Of a stretch of 28,982 nt of DNA, positions 10,801 to 21,700 are shown one piece after another (position 1 is the first letter of the stretch; each line of letters begins with the position of its first letter). Under the pieces are notes generated by a model. The model saw nothing but the letters and a program-made list of their open reading frames with translations, made no database searches and had not been told where the DNA came from. The translations under genes and the position numbers were made by a program. Source of the DNA: Coemansia sp. RSA 1804 (lineage: Eukaryota; Kickxellomycota; Kickxellomycetes; Kickxellales; Kickxellaceae). The stretch spans positions 1-28,982 of the forward strand of contig JANBTH010000173.1 of NCBI GenBank assembly GCA_027578815.1, in the 5' to 3' direction.

Positions 10801-13019
10801 CCGTGGGTCCTGCCCAGGCGGCAAGGCTGAATAAGACGGATCGGCTGACCGAGGAAACGAATTACCTGTTTAGAATACGAGGAGAGCGGATCAACGAGGT
10901 TATCCTGGACTCTTATCGCGCAACCACCGTGCTGGACAACAAGTGGTACAGGGCGTGGCATTCTCTTGCCTTGCGGCATTACCACGAAACGCAAAGGACC
11001 GACTCTAACGACACTGCCGTTTCTGAAGACACTATTGAAACACACATAGTCCCAGCTGTATACGGGTTCCTTCGGTCGATTCAGCTTTCAAAGGGCGGCA
11101 CCTCATTGCAAGATGCGCTGCGGCTTCTGACTGCGTGGTTCAACTACTCAAAGCATGAAAGCGTTGTTCGAGTGATCCAGGACGGGCTTGACTCTGTGCC
11201 AATAAACACGTGGCTGCAAGTGATTCCACAAATCCTTGCTTGTATTCACATAAAGCACGAGGGGACGAATAAGCTGATCCGGCAGGTGCTTGTAAAGATA
11301 GGCAGGGCTCATCCTCAGTCTATTCTGTTTTCGCTCTACGTAACAGCCAGGTCAGACCACCAGGAGAGAAACCGCGCTGCAAAGGATGTGCTAGCAAAGC
11401 TTCACAGTGCATACCCAGAGCTCGTGGAAGAGGCCGAGGTGGTCAGTCGGGAGCTCATCCAGGCGGCGTCCTTAATGCCTGAAATGTGGTACTATGCGAT
11501 ATCCAAGGCAAATGACGAGTATCTGCAGTACAAGGACATGCCTCACGCGGTCAGTCTTCTCAAACCAATGCACGATCGGATGAAGAATCTTAAGACGGCA
11601 AATGAACGCAAGTTTGCGCAATCTATGGGTGCCGACATCACAATGGCAGAGCAGTATGTGAAACGGTATTTTGCACCTGCTGCCCACAATCGCAACATAG
11701 AGCTGCTGCACAGGGCCTGGGGTGTATATGCAAGACTCCAGGATTCGCTTTGGAATATGATAAACCAGTTCAGGAAGCTGTACACGAGGGACATTGCGCC
11801 AACGCTCCTTCAGTGCCGGAACATGAACCTTGCAGTTCCCGGGTCTTACCATCCAGAGATTGAGGTTGTGCGGATTGATTCATTCTGTGCAGAGATGACG
11901 GTCTACCAGAGCAAGCAGAAACCGCGGATGATGCATATCTACGGGTCAAACGGTATGAAGTACAAGTACTTGCTGAAGGGCAACGAGGACCTGCGGCAAG
12001 ATGAGCGGGCGATGCAGTTGTTTGGGCTTATAAACTCGTTACTTTTGTTTGACAAGGCAACATCGCAGCGATCGCTGGCCATAGAGCAGTTCCCAGTAGT
12101 CCCCTTGTCGTCGGACGCAGGGTTGATTGGGTTCTATCCAAATTGCGAAAACATGGGTACGGTTATTGAAAGATACCGCGTTGCGCACAAGAAGAACGTG
12201 AGAATAGAGCAAGAAATGGCGCTACAGTTTGCACCAAACTACGGGAGACTGACGGGGGCGCAAAAGGCTGAGGCGTTTGAGTACGTTTTTTCAAATACTC
12301 GCGGAGACGACCTGCAGTGGGCTATGTGGTACCGGTCGCCCAGTGCAGAGGTTTGGGTGCAGCAGCGAACAAGCTACACGCGATCAATGGCGGTGATGTC
12401 GATGGCAGGGTATATTCTAGGTTTGGGCGACAGGCATCTTTCAAACATCATGCTCCATGGCAAGAGCGGGAAGATTGTGCACATTGACTTTGGCGATTGC
12501 TTTGAGGTGGCGATTCATCGTTCGAGGTACCCAGAAACGATTCCCTTCCGGTTGACGCGGATGGTTGTACTACCGATGGGAGTCAACAAAACCGAGGGCT
12601 CGTTCCGACTGACTGCAAACCACGCAATGCGAGTACTCAGAGCCAACCGCGACTCCCTTATGGCCGTGCTTGAAGCTTTTGTGTTTGATCCATTGTCACT
12701 GTGGTCATTTAGCCAGAACTTTAGAGAAGAGGATGGCGGTGAGGCAGGAGAAGAGAAGCCAACTGATCAGCAGAAGCAGAAGCAGAAGCAGCAGCAGCAG
12801 CAGAAGGCTGAGGAAAATGCTAATGAAAATGATGGATTGCAGCCAAGTGATTTGAAGGCACGGGCTGTGATTATGCGAATCCAGGACAAGCTTGCAGGGC
12901 GTGACTTTAACCCAAGTGTATTGCTTTCTGTGGAAGAACAGGTGAGCAAGCTGATACAGCAGGCGATGCTCCCGGAAAACCTAGCACCACTGTACCCGCC
13001 ATGGCAACCATTCTGGTAG
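4859..13019 (+). CDS. TOR: TOR-family PI3K-related Ser/Thr protein kinase (3 exons)
   Basis: Model: exon 1 4859-4908, exon 2 5091-5136, exon 3 5268-13019, giving 2615 residues. The long frame begins at a GTG (5313); the first two exons restore an ATG and a TOR-like N-terminal helix pair (DQLWSRNANERANSAA). Domains: HEAT solenoid ~1-1300; FAT ~1330-1990; FRB ~2100-2200; kinase ~2230-2530 with LLKG, catalytic GLGDRH (Asp2420), metal-binding HIDFGD (Asp2439) and IPFRLTRM; FATC at the very end (ENLAPLYPPWQPFW). TOR is the catalytic core of TORC1 and TORC2, coupling nutrients to growth. All catalytic motifs are present, so the kinase is probably active. Odd points: Asn2114 at the rapamycin-critical FRB serine, no cysteine in FATC, Phe2321 where other TORs have Trp in the ATP pocket, a ~105-residue Gly/His-rich and basic insert in the HEAT region (~828-932), and a Gln/Lys tract before FATC. 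I am sure of the family. Whether it is the only TOR or a divergent paralogue cannot be told from this window. Confidence 0.95.
4909..5090 (+). other. TOR intron 1
   Basis: The 5' site reads AAG|GTATGA and the 3' site TTTAG|A. A branch-point-like TACTAAT lies near 5032-5038, about 55 bases before the acceptor. Removing it joins a split AG+A codon and continues the TOR N-terminal helix. Confidence 0.75.
5137..5267 (+). other. TOR intron 2
   Basis: The 5' site reads AAG|GTATGG and the 3' site TTATAG|ATT; the intron is phase 0. The alternative acceptor ending at 5220 would put the downstream sequence in the wrong frame, so 5267 is preferred. Confidence 0.75.
7648..7970 (+). repeat. Low-complexity insert in TOR HEAT region (AC and GGC repeats)
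   Basis: Within the TOR frame, a (AC)n run at about 7719-7732 encodes a Thr/His stretch and a (GGC)n run at about 7785-7800 encodes six glycines. They are followed by a Ser/Ala-rich part and a highly basic part (KKRENKIRRAKRK). The insert separates two conserved TOR helices (GALGAVDPHRYKR before, TDIAIQVLIGILDN after). The corresponding loop is shorter in human and yeast TOR. Confidence 0.7.
12768..12806 (+). repeat. CAG/AAG trinucleotide tract (Gln/Lys) in TOR
   Basis: A run of CAG with interspersed AAG codons encodes QQKQKQKQQQQQK. It lies in the variable segment between the kinase C-lobe and the FATC helix, where human mTOR has its negative regulatory segment. It is a likely length-polymorphic site. 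Confidence 0.8.
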
Positions 13020-15133
13020 ACACTTTTTTTTACATATTTTTTTTGTTGTTGCTCTTGTGCATGGGTGTCAAAAAATAACAAGCATATTTCAATGAAGCAC
13101 AGAATAATGCACTGATTGAACTTTGTTGCATCAATAGGCTTTTGTTTTCCCCTGTCCAAAACAGGAAATTGAGGCAATATGAAAGAAATAGAGGAAGAGC
13201 ATATGCAAGGTGGTCTAAAATGCACCGAAAGGGAATGAAAAGAGAGAATTGGGTTTTCCATGCCGTGGACATTGGCATTGAGAGCTAAGGCGCACTACAC
13301 TAACGCTATCTGCGCCAACGCCAAAAAATAAACGCAGAGGGAAATCTTTTTTTTTTGACAGCACTAGGTGTTTTTCATTTCTTCGATTTTGTTGTGTTTA
13401 CATTTTCACATTAGATTTTATATACCCCGAGAAGCCCTTGCGTGCAGGTTTGGTATAGTACCGGCCAATGTGACTATTTTTCCATGCGCAGCAGCAGCAG
13501 ATACGGTTGGAAGAAGATAGATTTGGTTGGTTCATTGGCTGGTGAATTCGGGCTTTTTTGCCTAATTTTTATATTCACATGTGTAGGGAGATGTGTGTTT
13601 TTTTATTGTGGATGTGGAAAATGAGATGCTGACGTGTAAAGCAATTTAGTGTTTTCTTTTCTACAAAACAAGCATGCTTGTGAAAAACAACAGGCATACA
13701 CCAACCATATCCTTTGTGGACGACCATATGTGGAGAGCTCCAAAAGGGGGGAGGGAGGAGTCAGCAACACAAACAGAAAGGGAACAAAAGCAATAAAAGC
13801 CAGCATCAACAGCAGCAACAACAGTATTATTAGAAAAAAGCCTTATGAGGAGAAGAGGCCAAGGACACAATGTGTCTACAATTACTGGCCACTCCCCCTC
13901 CCCCTCAGTCCTTTGTGTGGGGATTGTTCGGACAAAAAGCGCGTGTGCGCACCACATAAAGAGCGTTACAAAGATGCACAGCGGGTTTTGCAGAATACTG
14001 GAATTCAAAAGGAGCAAGAGCGTGTTTGTTCTTGTTTTCTACTCTCTGTCTGTTGCTCTTGGCCATAGAAATAGTGTGGTTGTGGCAAGATAGACTTTTT
14101 TCCATTGTTTATTTATAGCAGTGGGAAAATTAAGAAAAAGGGGAAAAAGCGCACTAGAAAGAGCAAGCTCGCTTTGTAGGTTTAGAGGGGATGATGCAAG
14201 GATTGGCCATCGCTGCCTCTTTGCCAGAAAGACGCCGACAAAAGTCTCAAGGCTGTCTCAAGGGACTGCGGGAACAAGAGGGGAGCGTATCGCGTCGTCG
14301 TGGTTTCTGTAAACAAACAGCAGGATCAACACTGGGCATTGAGCTCATTTGTCCTCATTTCTCTTCCTCCCTCTCTCTCCCCCCTGCGCTGCATGCCTGC
14401 CTTTCCTGCGCATCCCGCTGGAAAAAAAGCAGGTGTGACACGCCTACTATCTAGCAGCACACTCTTTCTCGGCCCCTCTTTTCCGACCCACCAAATAGGG
14501 AAATAAAAGCATTGCCTGCTTGTTGTGTGTACGCTTTTTTGGGGGGACAGACGAGATGTTTGCTTGCCAATCTTGGAAAGGCAGCATGCACACTTTTTTA
14601 TGCGCATTCCAGCGGGATCTTATTTAAAACACAGCACCCGCTGCTTTCCCTTGCTTCGCTCGCTCGCTCCTCCGGTCTCTTCGTTCTCATTTCCCCTCTT
14701 CATTTCTCTCCTTCATAGCTCACCCCTAACATATTCGCATCACCGAATCCAACTCCTTTTTCTTTCATCCCAGAGCTCCCATCATCCTCTTTTTGTTTGC
14801 TCTATACCGTCCACCTTTATTCTTGTTGGTGCTGGTTTGTTTGTTTTTCTGTTTGTTTTGGATTCTTCGCATTTTCTCATCCATATTATAATATTATTAT
14901 TACTCCACACACACCCTCACTGTGCCTTATCTCCATTATAACTGCATTACTTGTAAGCCTCCCAAAACAATTCTTGGACGCGTTCTTTCCTTTCTTCCTT
15001 TATTTGGGCCCTACATCTCGCATTAGTAAATACACGCAGCAACGCATACACCACTCTTTAACTCCCCTTTCCCATTTATTTATTGACAGCAGCGTTATCC
15101 GCAACCCTTTCAACACAAGATATAATACATACC
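13020..15133. other. Long non-coding region upstream of the AHD-PH gene
   Basis: About 2.1 kb without a gene that I can support. Several open frames (for example 13649-14068 plus, 13661-14017 minus) overlap one another on opposite strands, have skewed Cys/Ser/Leu composition and show no family motif. The left part is T-rich 3' flank of TOR. The region 13740-14460 contains purine-rich and pyrimidine-rich patches. No tRNA or snRNA signature was found. It probably holds an extended promoter and leader for the cytokinesis gene at 15134. Confidence 0.5.
14621..15133 (+). promoter_or_regulatory. Probable promoter and CT-rich 5' leader of the AHD-PH gene
   Basis: A TATA-like TATTTAAAAC (14621-14630) is followed by roughly 450 bases dominated by C and T (ctcgctcgctcctcc, cttcatttctctcctt and similar). 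This runs almost to the start codon at 15134, whose context is CATACCATGG. Pyrimidine-rich leaders are common in fungal genes. The TATA assignment rests on sequence resemblance only. Confidence 0.4.
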
Positions 15134-18100
15134 ATGGCCTCTGCACAAGTCGAAGACAGCTGGGTTGTTGTTGATAAGACCACCAGCGGCAACCTCCGCG
15201 CAAAGGCCAGCCAGGAGTCGCTCTGCCTAAGCGACGACGAGACAGACATGGCGCGTCCTCGCGTCCATGTACATGCCAGCAAACTGGCGCACCAGCAGAC
15301 GTCCGATGATGACGATAATATGGCAGCTGGTAGCGGCGGAGCATTGGCGCCTGAGCTGCTGGACTGGATCAATAACGCAGCAAACGAGTCGACCGGCGCT
15401 CTGCCGCTGGCTAACCGCAACACGTCGGTGTCAAAGTGCTCATACCGCACGAACAGCAGCTCGGCGGGCAGCAGGCAGCGTCGCACACACAGGCGGTCTA
15501 GCGTACACGCAACCTCCGAAGTGTCTTCGCTGCTGGGTGCCCAACAACAGCAGCAGGCGATTGACTCGCAGCAGCCGATTCTCGAGGGTCTTGATATGTT
15601 CAATGAGGGCATGTTTGTTGTCAAGATTGTCGAGGTCAAGCAGATTGGTGCCACCAAGCGTAAGTACTCTTTATTTATTGTTTTGGTTTTTTATTTGCGT
15701 GTCTCCCCCCAAAACAGGTTGTGGATTTCCTGTTTCCTGTTTCATGTTTGCTGTGGATTTCGGTCCCACTTTCTCCCCAAAAAAAACACAGCAAACGGGC
15801 TGATGGTTTTTTTTATTTAAGATTGTCCGCTGATCAAGAATTCTACTCCGCTCTTTCCTTTTTTTTTATCTCTGGTTGCTTGTAGCGATGAACATCCAGT
15901 GTGTTGCGCAGGTGGGCGACGAGCGGTTTGTGATTCCGCCGGTCGCCACCCGGCCAAAGAGCTACAACACGTGGTCAGCAAAGATGAACGACACCTTTGT
16001 GTTTGACGTGTCCCGCCAATTCACCTTCAACCTAGGTGTCTACGGCACGCATCCAGCCCCTCAGCGTCCAAAGCAGCTATCCAACCCCATCACCAGCCGC
16101 GTGTCGCTTGTTGGTCGTCGCAACAACAGCAGCAGCCTTGCAAGGAACAGCATGATGAGGAACAGCATTGCCGTGGCAAACGACTCTAATCCCTCGCTGC
16201 TGTCCAACAGCTCTACCCGCACCACCACCAAGATCAAGCGTGGTCTGCGCAAGATCTTCCGTAACAAGAACGGCACTGATTCGCCTGCTGACGATCCTGC
16301 GTACACCGGGTACAGCGTCCCTGCAACGCCGGATGCCATGGACTCGGCAAGCAGCTTCAACCGCAACAGTGTGTTGATGCCTGTTGGCGATGGGTCGTCG
16401 TCAGCCCTGCCATTCGGTAATGACCAGATCCAGACCGAGCAGACTACCGACGAAACTGGCCGCTCCATCGAGGTGCAGAGACACTCTGTTGCCATTAACA
16501 GTATGGCCAATCCCGAGTTCAATGCGGCTGCCTGCTTTGCTGGCGCCCCACAGATGGCACCCGCGACGGCTGCTGCTGCTGCTGCTGGGTTTGGTGCCAC
16601 CGGCGGGTATGGTCAGCCGCAGGACCAGACGATGCCCCAGAACCTGTTCCACCAGCATCCGGCCTTCTCCCGGCTTTCCAGCTACTTGCCGCGCAGCCGC
16701 ACCAACACCACGACGTCGGCCCACGAGATAAACTACAACGGCCCGCGGTTGCGCGCCTTTTCCAACGCATCGACCATCAGCTCTACGCCGCAACCCGTCG
16801 GTGAGCTGTATCTGGACTACAAGGTGGACCGGCGCGAAAAGCGGCGTGCGACATTCACGCTTCCTGTGGTCAACCAGGAGCAAGTGATAATGCGCGGCGG
16901 ATCGCATGTAGAGATGGCCGTTGTGCTCGAGTACGGCATCATTGTCAACGAGACGTACCAGGAGCGCGCTCTGCGGCTGCAGCGTGAGCGCGAGCGCGAG
17001 CACGTAGACCAGCAGCACGAGCGGAGACAGCGGCTGGACAGACAGTGGTCCGAGATCGACGAGCAGGACAAGATGCCCCGCCTTCGCAGCAATGTTAGCG
17101 TGTTTACGCGAAGCGGGCGCGTTTCCACGTGGAAGCGGTACTGGGCCGTCCTCAGCTGTGCGCGCATACTGTTTTACGACAAGGAGGACGATGAGGAAAG
17201 AGGGTGCCAGCCGGTTGCAAAGATCTCGTTGTTCCATCTCATTGACTCGGGGATCCCCAAATCCGACCTCGTTAATATCGGTCCCACTGGTCTGGAGCTG
17301 CATCTGTCGCCCCTTGCAATGACCGACCGCCACCGTCGCAAGAGCACATTCCCGCGCGAATCGTCGTCTGGTGCCGATCGCGCGCAGGCGCTTGCTGCCG
17401 CCGCTGCTCGGGATATCCACACGCATCCGCTGCCACGCATGCAGGGCCTGCGTATCGGCAGTTCCAGCAACCTCAAAAGAGACGACGATGCTGCTAGCAC
17501 TACCGCCACCCATACTCCCGCTTCGACTCCGGCTGTTCCGTCGGACGAGGATGACGCCACTCTGCTCAAGTACAGCCAATGGCAGTGCCGCGTTTACATC
17601 TTGCTGGACACGCTTACCGACCGCGATCTCTGGCTCCAGGAGCTGGCCCAAACAACTGTTCCAAGCGCCGAGTTTGCGCGGTTCCGTGCACGGCAGCGCA
17701 AGACGTGGCGCACCGAGGAGTTTGTTTCGGCCACGGAGTCGCTTAGACTGTCGGGCAAGAAGCTGCAGGTCGTTGCGGCGCAGGCGCTTGAGATGATGTC
17801 GTCGGAACACAATGCCCAGGCCAAGAAGGTGTTTGCCGACTCTGTCGGCGGAGGCAGTCGTGCGCTTCCCATCCCGCCAATGGGCGGTAGCAGAGGATCT
17901 GGCATGGCTACTACGTCCGACGATGACGAGGAGCTCGAGGGTGCCACGCTGACCAGCACCAAGGCATCTGCCTTTGACAGCCACTTCAAGAAGAACATCA
18001 ATATCGGCGGCAAGAAGATTGTTCTTGTCACCGACGATGCGTCGTCGTCTTCGTCGTTCTCTGCCAACCGGGCAAGAAAGAACGGGTTTGGCAAGCCCAG

Positions 18101-18569
18101 CAAGATTGAGATCAAAGCCGTTGTCAACAAACCAAGCAACAGCAGCGGCAACTGGGCCGACGAGAACCGCAAGCCCGTGGCAATGGCGTTTGGCAAGCCG
18201 GCGACCTTCAGCCTGCTGGTCAAGCCGGCAATCAACTCGGAGTCTCCCGACCCGCATGCCACGCTTGTGTCTTCGCCAATCCCGATTCCGGCAAAGAAGC
18301 GGTTGCGTGCCCGCCGCCGCTCCAGCTCCGTTGCCGATCTGCGTCGCACCATGGCCGCTAACAACAGCAATGGCCACAACAACGGTGCATCGTCATCGGA
18401 TGACGAGTCTCACGGCAGCAGCCCGCTGATCAACGCTATTGTGCCGCAGTTTTCGCGTAGAGACTCGGGCGACAGCACTGTTATTGAGGTTGTTGGCAAG
18501 GCAAAGGAGCGCCGTCCTGGTACCGTGAGCCGTCGCTTCCTATTTGTCTGGAATGTTAATGATATCTAA
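15134..18569 (+). CDS. Bud4/anillin-like protein with anillin-homology (C2-like) and PH domains (2 exons)
   Basis: Model: exon 1 15134-15659, exon 2 15886-18569, giving 1069 residues. The start is the ATG in CATACCATGG; the frame extends upstream but only without an ATG. Residues 1-150 are polar and probably disordered. An anillin-homology domain starts near 158 (MFVVKIVEVKQIG), continues across the splice junction (TFVFDVSRQFTFNLGVYG), is broken by a ~240-residue Ser/Asn/Ala-rich insert, and resumes near 481 (GELYLDYKV). Within the insert, GLRKIFRNKNG resembles the basic motif at the same place in yeast Bud4. A PH domain begins near 575 (GRVSTWKRYWAVL) and ends near 763 (DRDLWLQELAQ), itself split by a ~110-residue Ser/Ala-rich loop. 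The C-terminus is low complexity with Lys/Arg clusters. Bud4, S. pombe Mid1/Mid2 and anillin link septins, Rho and the contractile ring at the cell cortex. By analogy this protein acts in septation or polarity. The resemblance is by eye: the PH is clear, the AHD likely. Confidence 0.8.
15660..15885 (+). other. Intron of the AHD-PH gene
   Basis: The donor is GTAAGT, a perfect consensus. The acceptor is CTTGTAG after a T-rich tract. It is a phase 1 intron of 226 bases; removal creates a CCG codon and joins the two halves of the first conserved AHD strands in frame. It contains in-frame stops in the exon 1 frame. Confidence 0.85.
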
Positions 18570-18713
18570 ATATTTGGCGCTTTTTGCTTATTCTTTTTAC
18601 ATACTTGAAAGCTATTATAACTATTTTGCGTTTTTCACTTCCACAAAGTCTTAATTATTAACGGTTTCCAAAAAAAAAGACGCAGTCTCCAATTTCCTCT
18701 CTTTCTCCTTCAG

Positions 18714-21700
18714 TTACTCTGTCTCGTAAGTTGCGCTGATTTCCTCCAGCGTCGTCTGCTTGTAGGGACCGAGTTCCTCAGGAATCGCTACACCCGCCGG
18801 TGTTACCAAGAGACGGAGCATAGGGTAGTCATCGTCAATAAACCTGCACACGTACTTGTCAAACACGCGACGCATGTCGCTCATTCCAACGGCAGCAATA
18901 TGCGTGCTACACCACCTGCTATGCTCTTCTGCACTGCTGAATCCATGGACACTGTTGAAGACAGTCTGACTCAGCATCTCCATTGGTGTTGACTGATTTG
19001 CGGTGGTTTTGTAAATTACAGTAGACCTTGCCAGACTCACATCGGTTTCACTCAAATAAGAGTCCCAATTGTCCTGCATATCCAAGAACAACTGCTTGAC
19101 CGCGTCCACTGCCTTGACAATATCAGAAGCGTAGTCAATCTCTAGTGCAATCCACTTTGATTTCCACAAAATGTATAGAAACCCGCCATACGCGTACCCC
19201 TTGCTGCGGACTGCATTCCCAACTGGTCCATTCATGCGCTTCAGAAACTCCGATAGCATCCACAGGGCGTAGTAGTCGAGTGCGATGAGATCAGATAGCT
19301 CGTCATCAAAGCTGCGCTTGCCGGTCGGGCAGCTAGGCGTGTCGAGCGCAAACACAAACACCGACTTTGACACATGCAACGACTGAACTGGCACATGGAT
19401 AAATAGCGGTTTCTCCAGAGCTGAAAAACGGCTTGCGTAGTCAATAGGGAACGGTGATCTATTTGCCAGTTCTGTAGATTCCTTGGTGGCGATCCCGTTA
19501 TGTTCAGCATACTTTTCATAGCACATGTTCCACTCGTTCTCAAATATGCTGATATAGTCCTCTGGAGTCTCATTAGATGGAAGCGACAGTGCCATAAACC
19601 CACCACGGCCACCAGGTGCTGTGGCTCGGATCAAAATGTTCTGGATTTCCTTGAGCTTTTCTATGACATCCTCTGCATTACCATCCTTTTCTATCTGCTC
19701 AATAATCCTTTTCATAAACTTTTCTTGCGCCAAAAAGCACATGTGTCGTTTATTCATCATAGGTGTATCTGCTGGAGAAGCGCCTGCAAAGTGTGTTGCT
19801 GCGGTGAACAACACACCCTCAATGTCTTGCTTTCTCTCAGAAATATAAACAAGATGCGCTTGTGCATTGGTCAAGATGCTGTCTGCAGTGAATTCCGGAA
19901 ACATGATTCCCTGTACCGTCAGACGCATAGCCGACGGATATCTTTTGTATGGTGCACGAAAGTTTATAACAAACATGTCGTCTAGCCAGTTAAAGGAGAA
20001 TGGAAGCAATCCGTGGCCAACATTGGAGTCATAGTATGTAGTATAATGTGACATTCTGCTTTCAAACTCTGCATATGGAACATATTTTGCAGACTGCAAA
20101 GGTATGCTGTCACCATCGTCATATATTATGCCTGCAGGTAGAAGCAGATGGGCTGATAATAATATGCTTTGGAACAAGACCAGGTATTTGCGCAGCTCAT
20201 CTGGAATATCATTAATTGGTATCTGCATCTCCATCTCCACAAATCCAGAATCCACATTAATGGTCTGCACCGCATTGACAGGACCAATGGGCTTGTCCAG
20301 AACTATTAGTCTCTGCGTATGTGGGAGAATAGATATTTTGGACAGATCTGGTGTGGGCATACCCTTCTTTATTTCCTCTGGAACATGCGCCTTGTTTGCC
20401 TCGGCCGCTTCTTTAATATTTCTAGCATGGGCCTCCTTATCAACAATTTTTGCCCTGTTTGCCCGTTCTGCCTCTTTACGCTCTGCTTCAAGTTTCGCTT
20501 CAAGTTCCGGATCAGGTACCATTGCCACAGAATACACCGTATTGTCAATATACCACTTTTTTAAAAGTCCAAGCCAGAACTCAACCGGTCGTTTCCCCAG
20601 CTTAGCTATTATATCAAACTTCCTTGCGCGCGAACCAACGTGAAATTTGCCGTGTGAGCCTGGTGATGAATTAGATGCTACAATGTCGATGTAGAGAAGG
20701 TTATTTATAGCCTCCCCTGGATCCTTTTCAATATTCGCAGCCACCTTGTTGCTTAGACGCTTAGACGCTTTTTCAAGCGCATAGGGGTCATCATCAAACC
20801 GGGTTGCAAAGATTCGTTTAAACTCGTTGAGTAGTAGATTCTTGAAATAGTTTTCTTCAAACAGGCGTACTACTTCCGCATTATCTGCATTTTCCTTGAT
20901 ATCTCCGTTGTTGCTGCCGCTGTTGATATTGCTGCTAGCTATAGTATTTCCAGCCGTATTTTGAACATATGGAACGCCATCAAAACGTATTTTAATTACA
21001 TGCAAAATATGTGTAAACATAGATATCTCAACGGAGGTTGCCAGCAAAGATGATGACGGTATTCCAACAACCCACATATCCAATGGACTGGATGAGCTGC
21101 CGGAAAGATACTCATTCATGATTTCAAGTGCAATTGCAGTCTCAATATCTTCATGTGGCGGTCCACGCCATGCAAAACTTAAGGATCCAGTAGAACCTGT
21201 GTCAGACGACGGAAACTCTACAGTTTTATGCGTTAAACGGTTATCACCGTCTGGCAGAGAACAATCCATGGGTGCACGCGAGTCACACCCACGACTTGTT
21301 ATAATGTCAGAAGGAATTGTTTGCAAGTACTTTTCCTCAAAATCGTTGGTAAATGCACCGGTCAATATTACCGTCACATTGTTGGCGTCATAATACTTGC
21401 GGTGATAGTCAATAACCTCTTCTTTGGTCAAAGTTGCAATATCACACGTTTTTCCTCCACTGACATACGAGTAAGTTGCGCTCGAGTTCCAAATGAGTCT
21501 AGATATGTTGTAATACTCTAGGAAATCAACATTGTTCTCACGAGATGCCATCTCACTAAACATCACACCCTTTTCCTTGCCTGTCTCGTCATAATGGTAA
21601 ATTTCGGTAATAAACTGGCTATCGCTCAGAAGAGGATTGAAAACATGGTCCAGAAACACGGGCAAAATGTTTGCCATTGCATCCTCGGCCGCTGAAAAAA

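Noticed and set aside
13649..14068. 139-aa plus-strand frame in the intergenic region (and the overlapping 118-aa frame on the other strand)
   Set aside because: Both strands are open over the same bases and both translations are Cys/Ser-rich without motifs, which is expected by chance in this composition.
16401..18377. 658-aa minus-strand open frame opposite the AHD-PH gene
   Set aside because: Long antisense frame arising from the GC-rich third positions of the real gene; the translation shows no domain and the sense strand has clear PH and AHD motifs.
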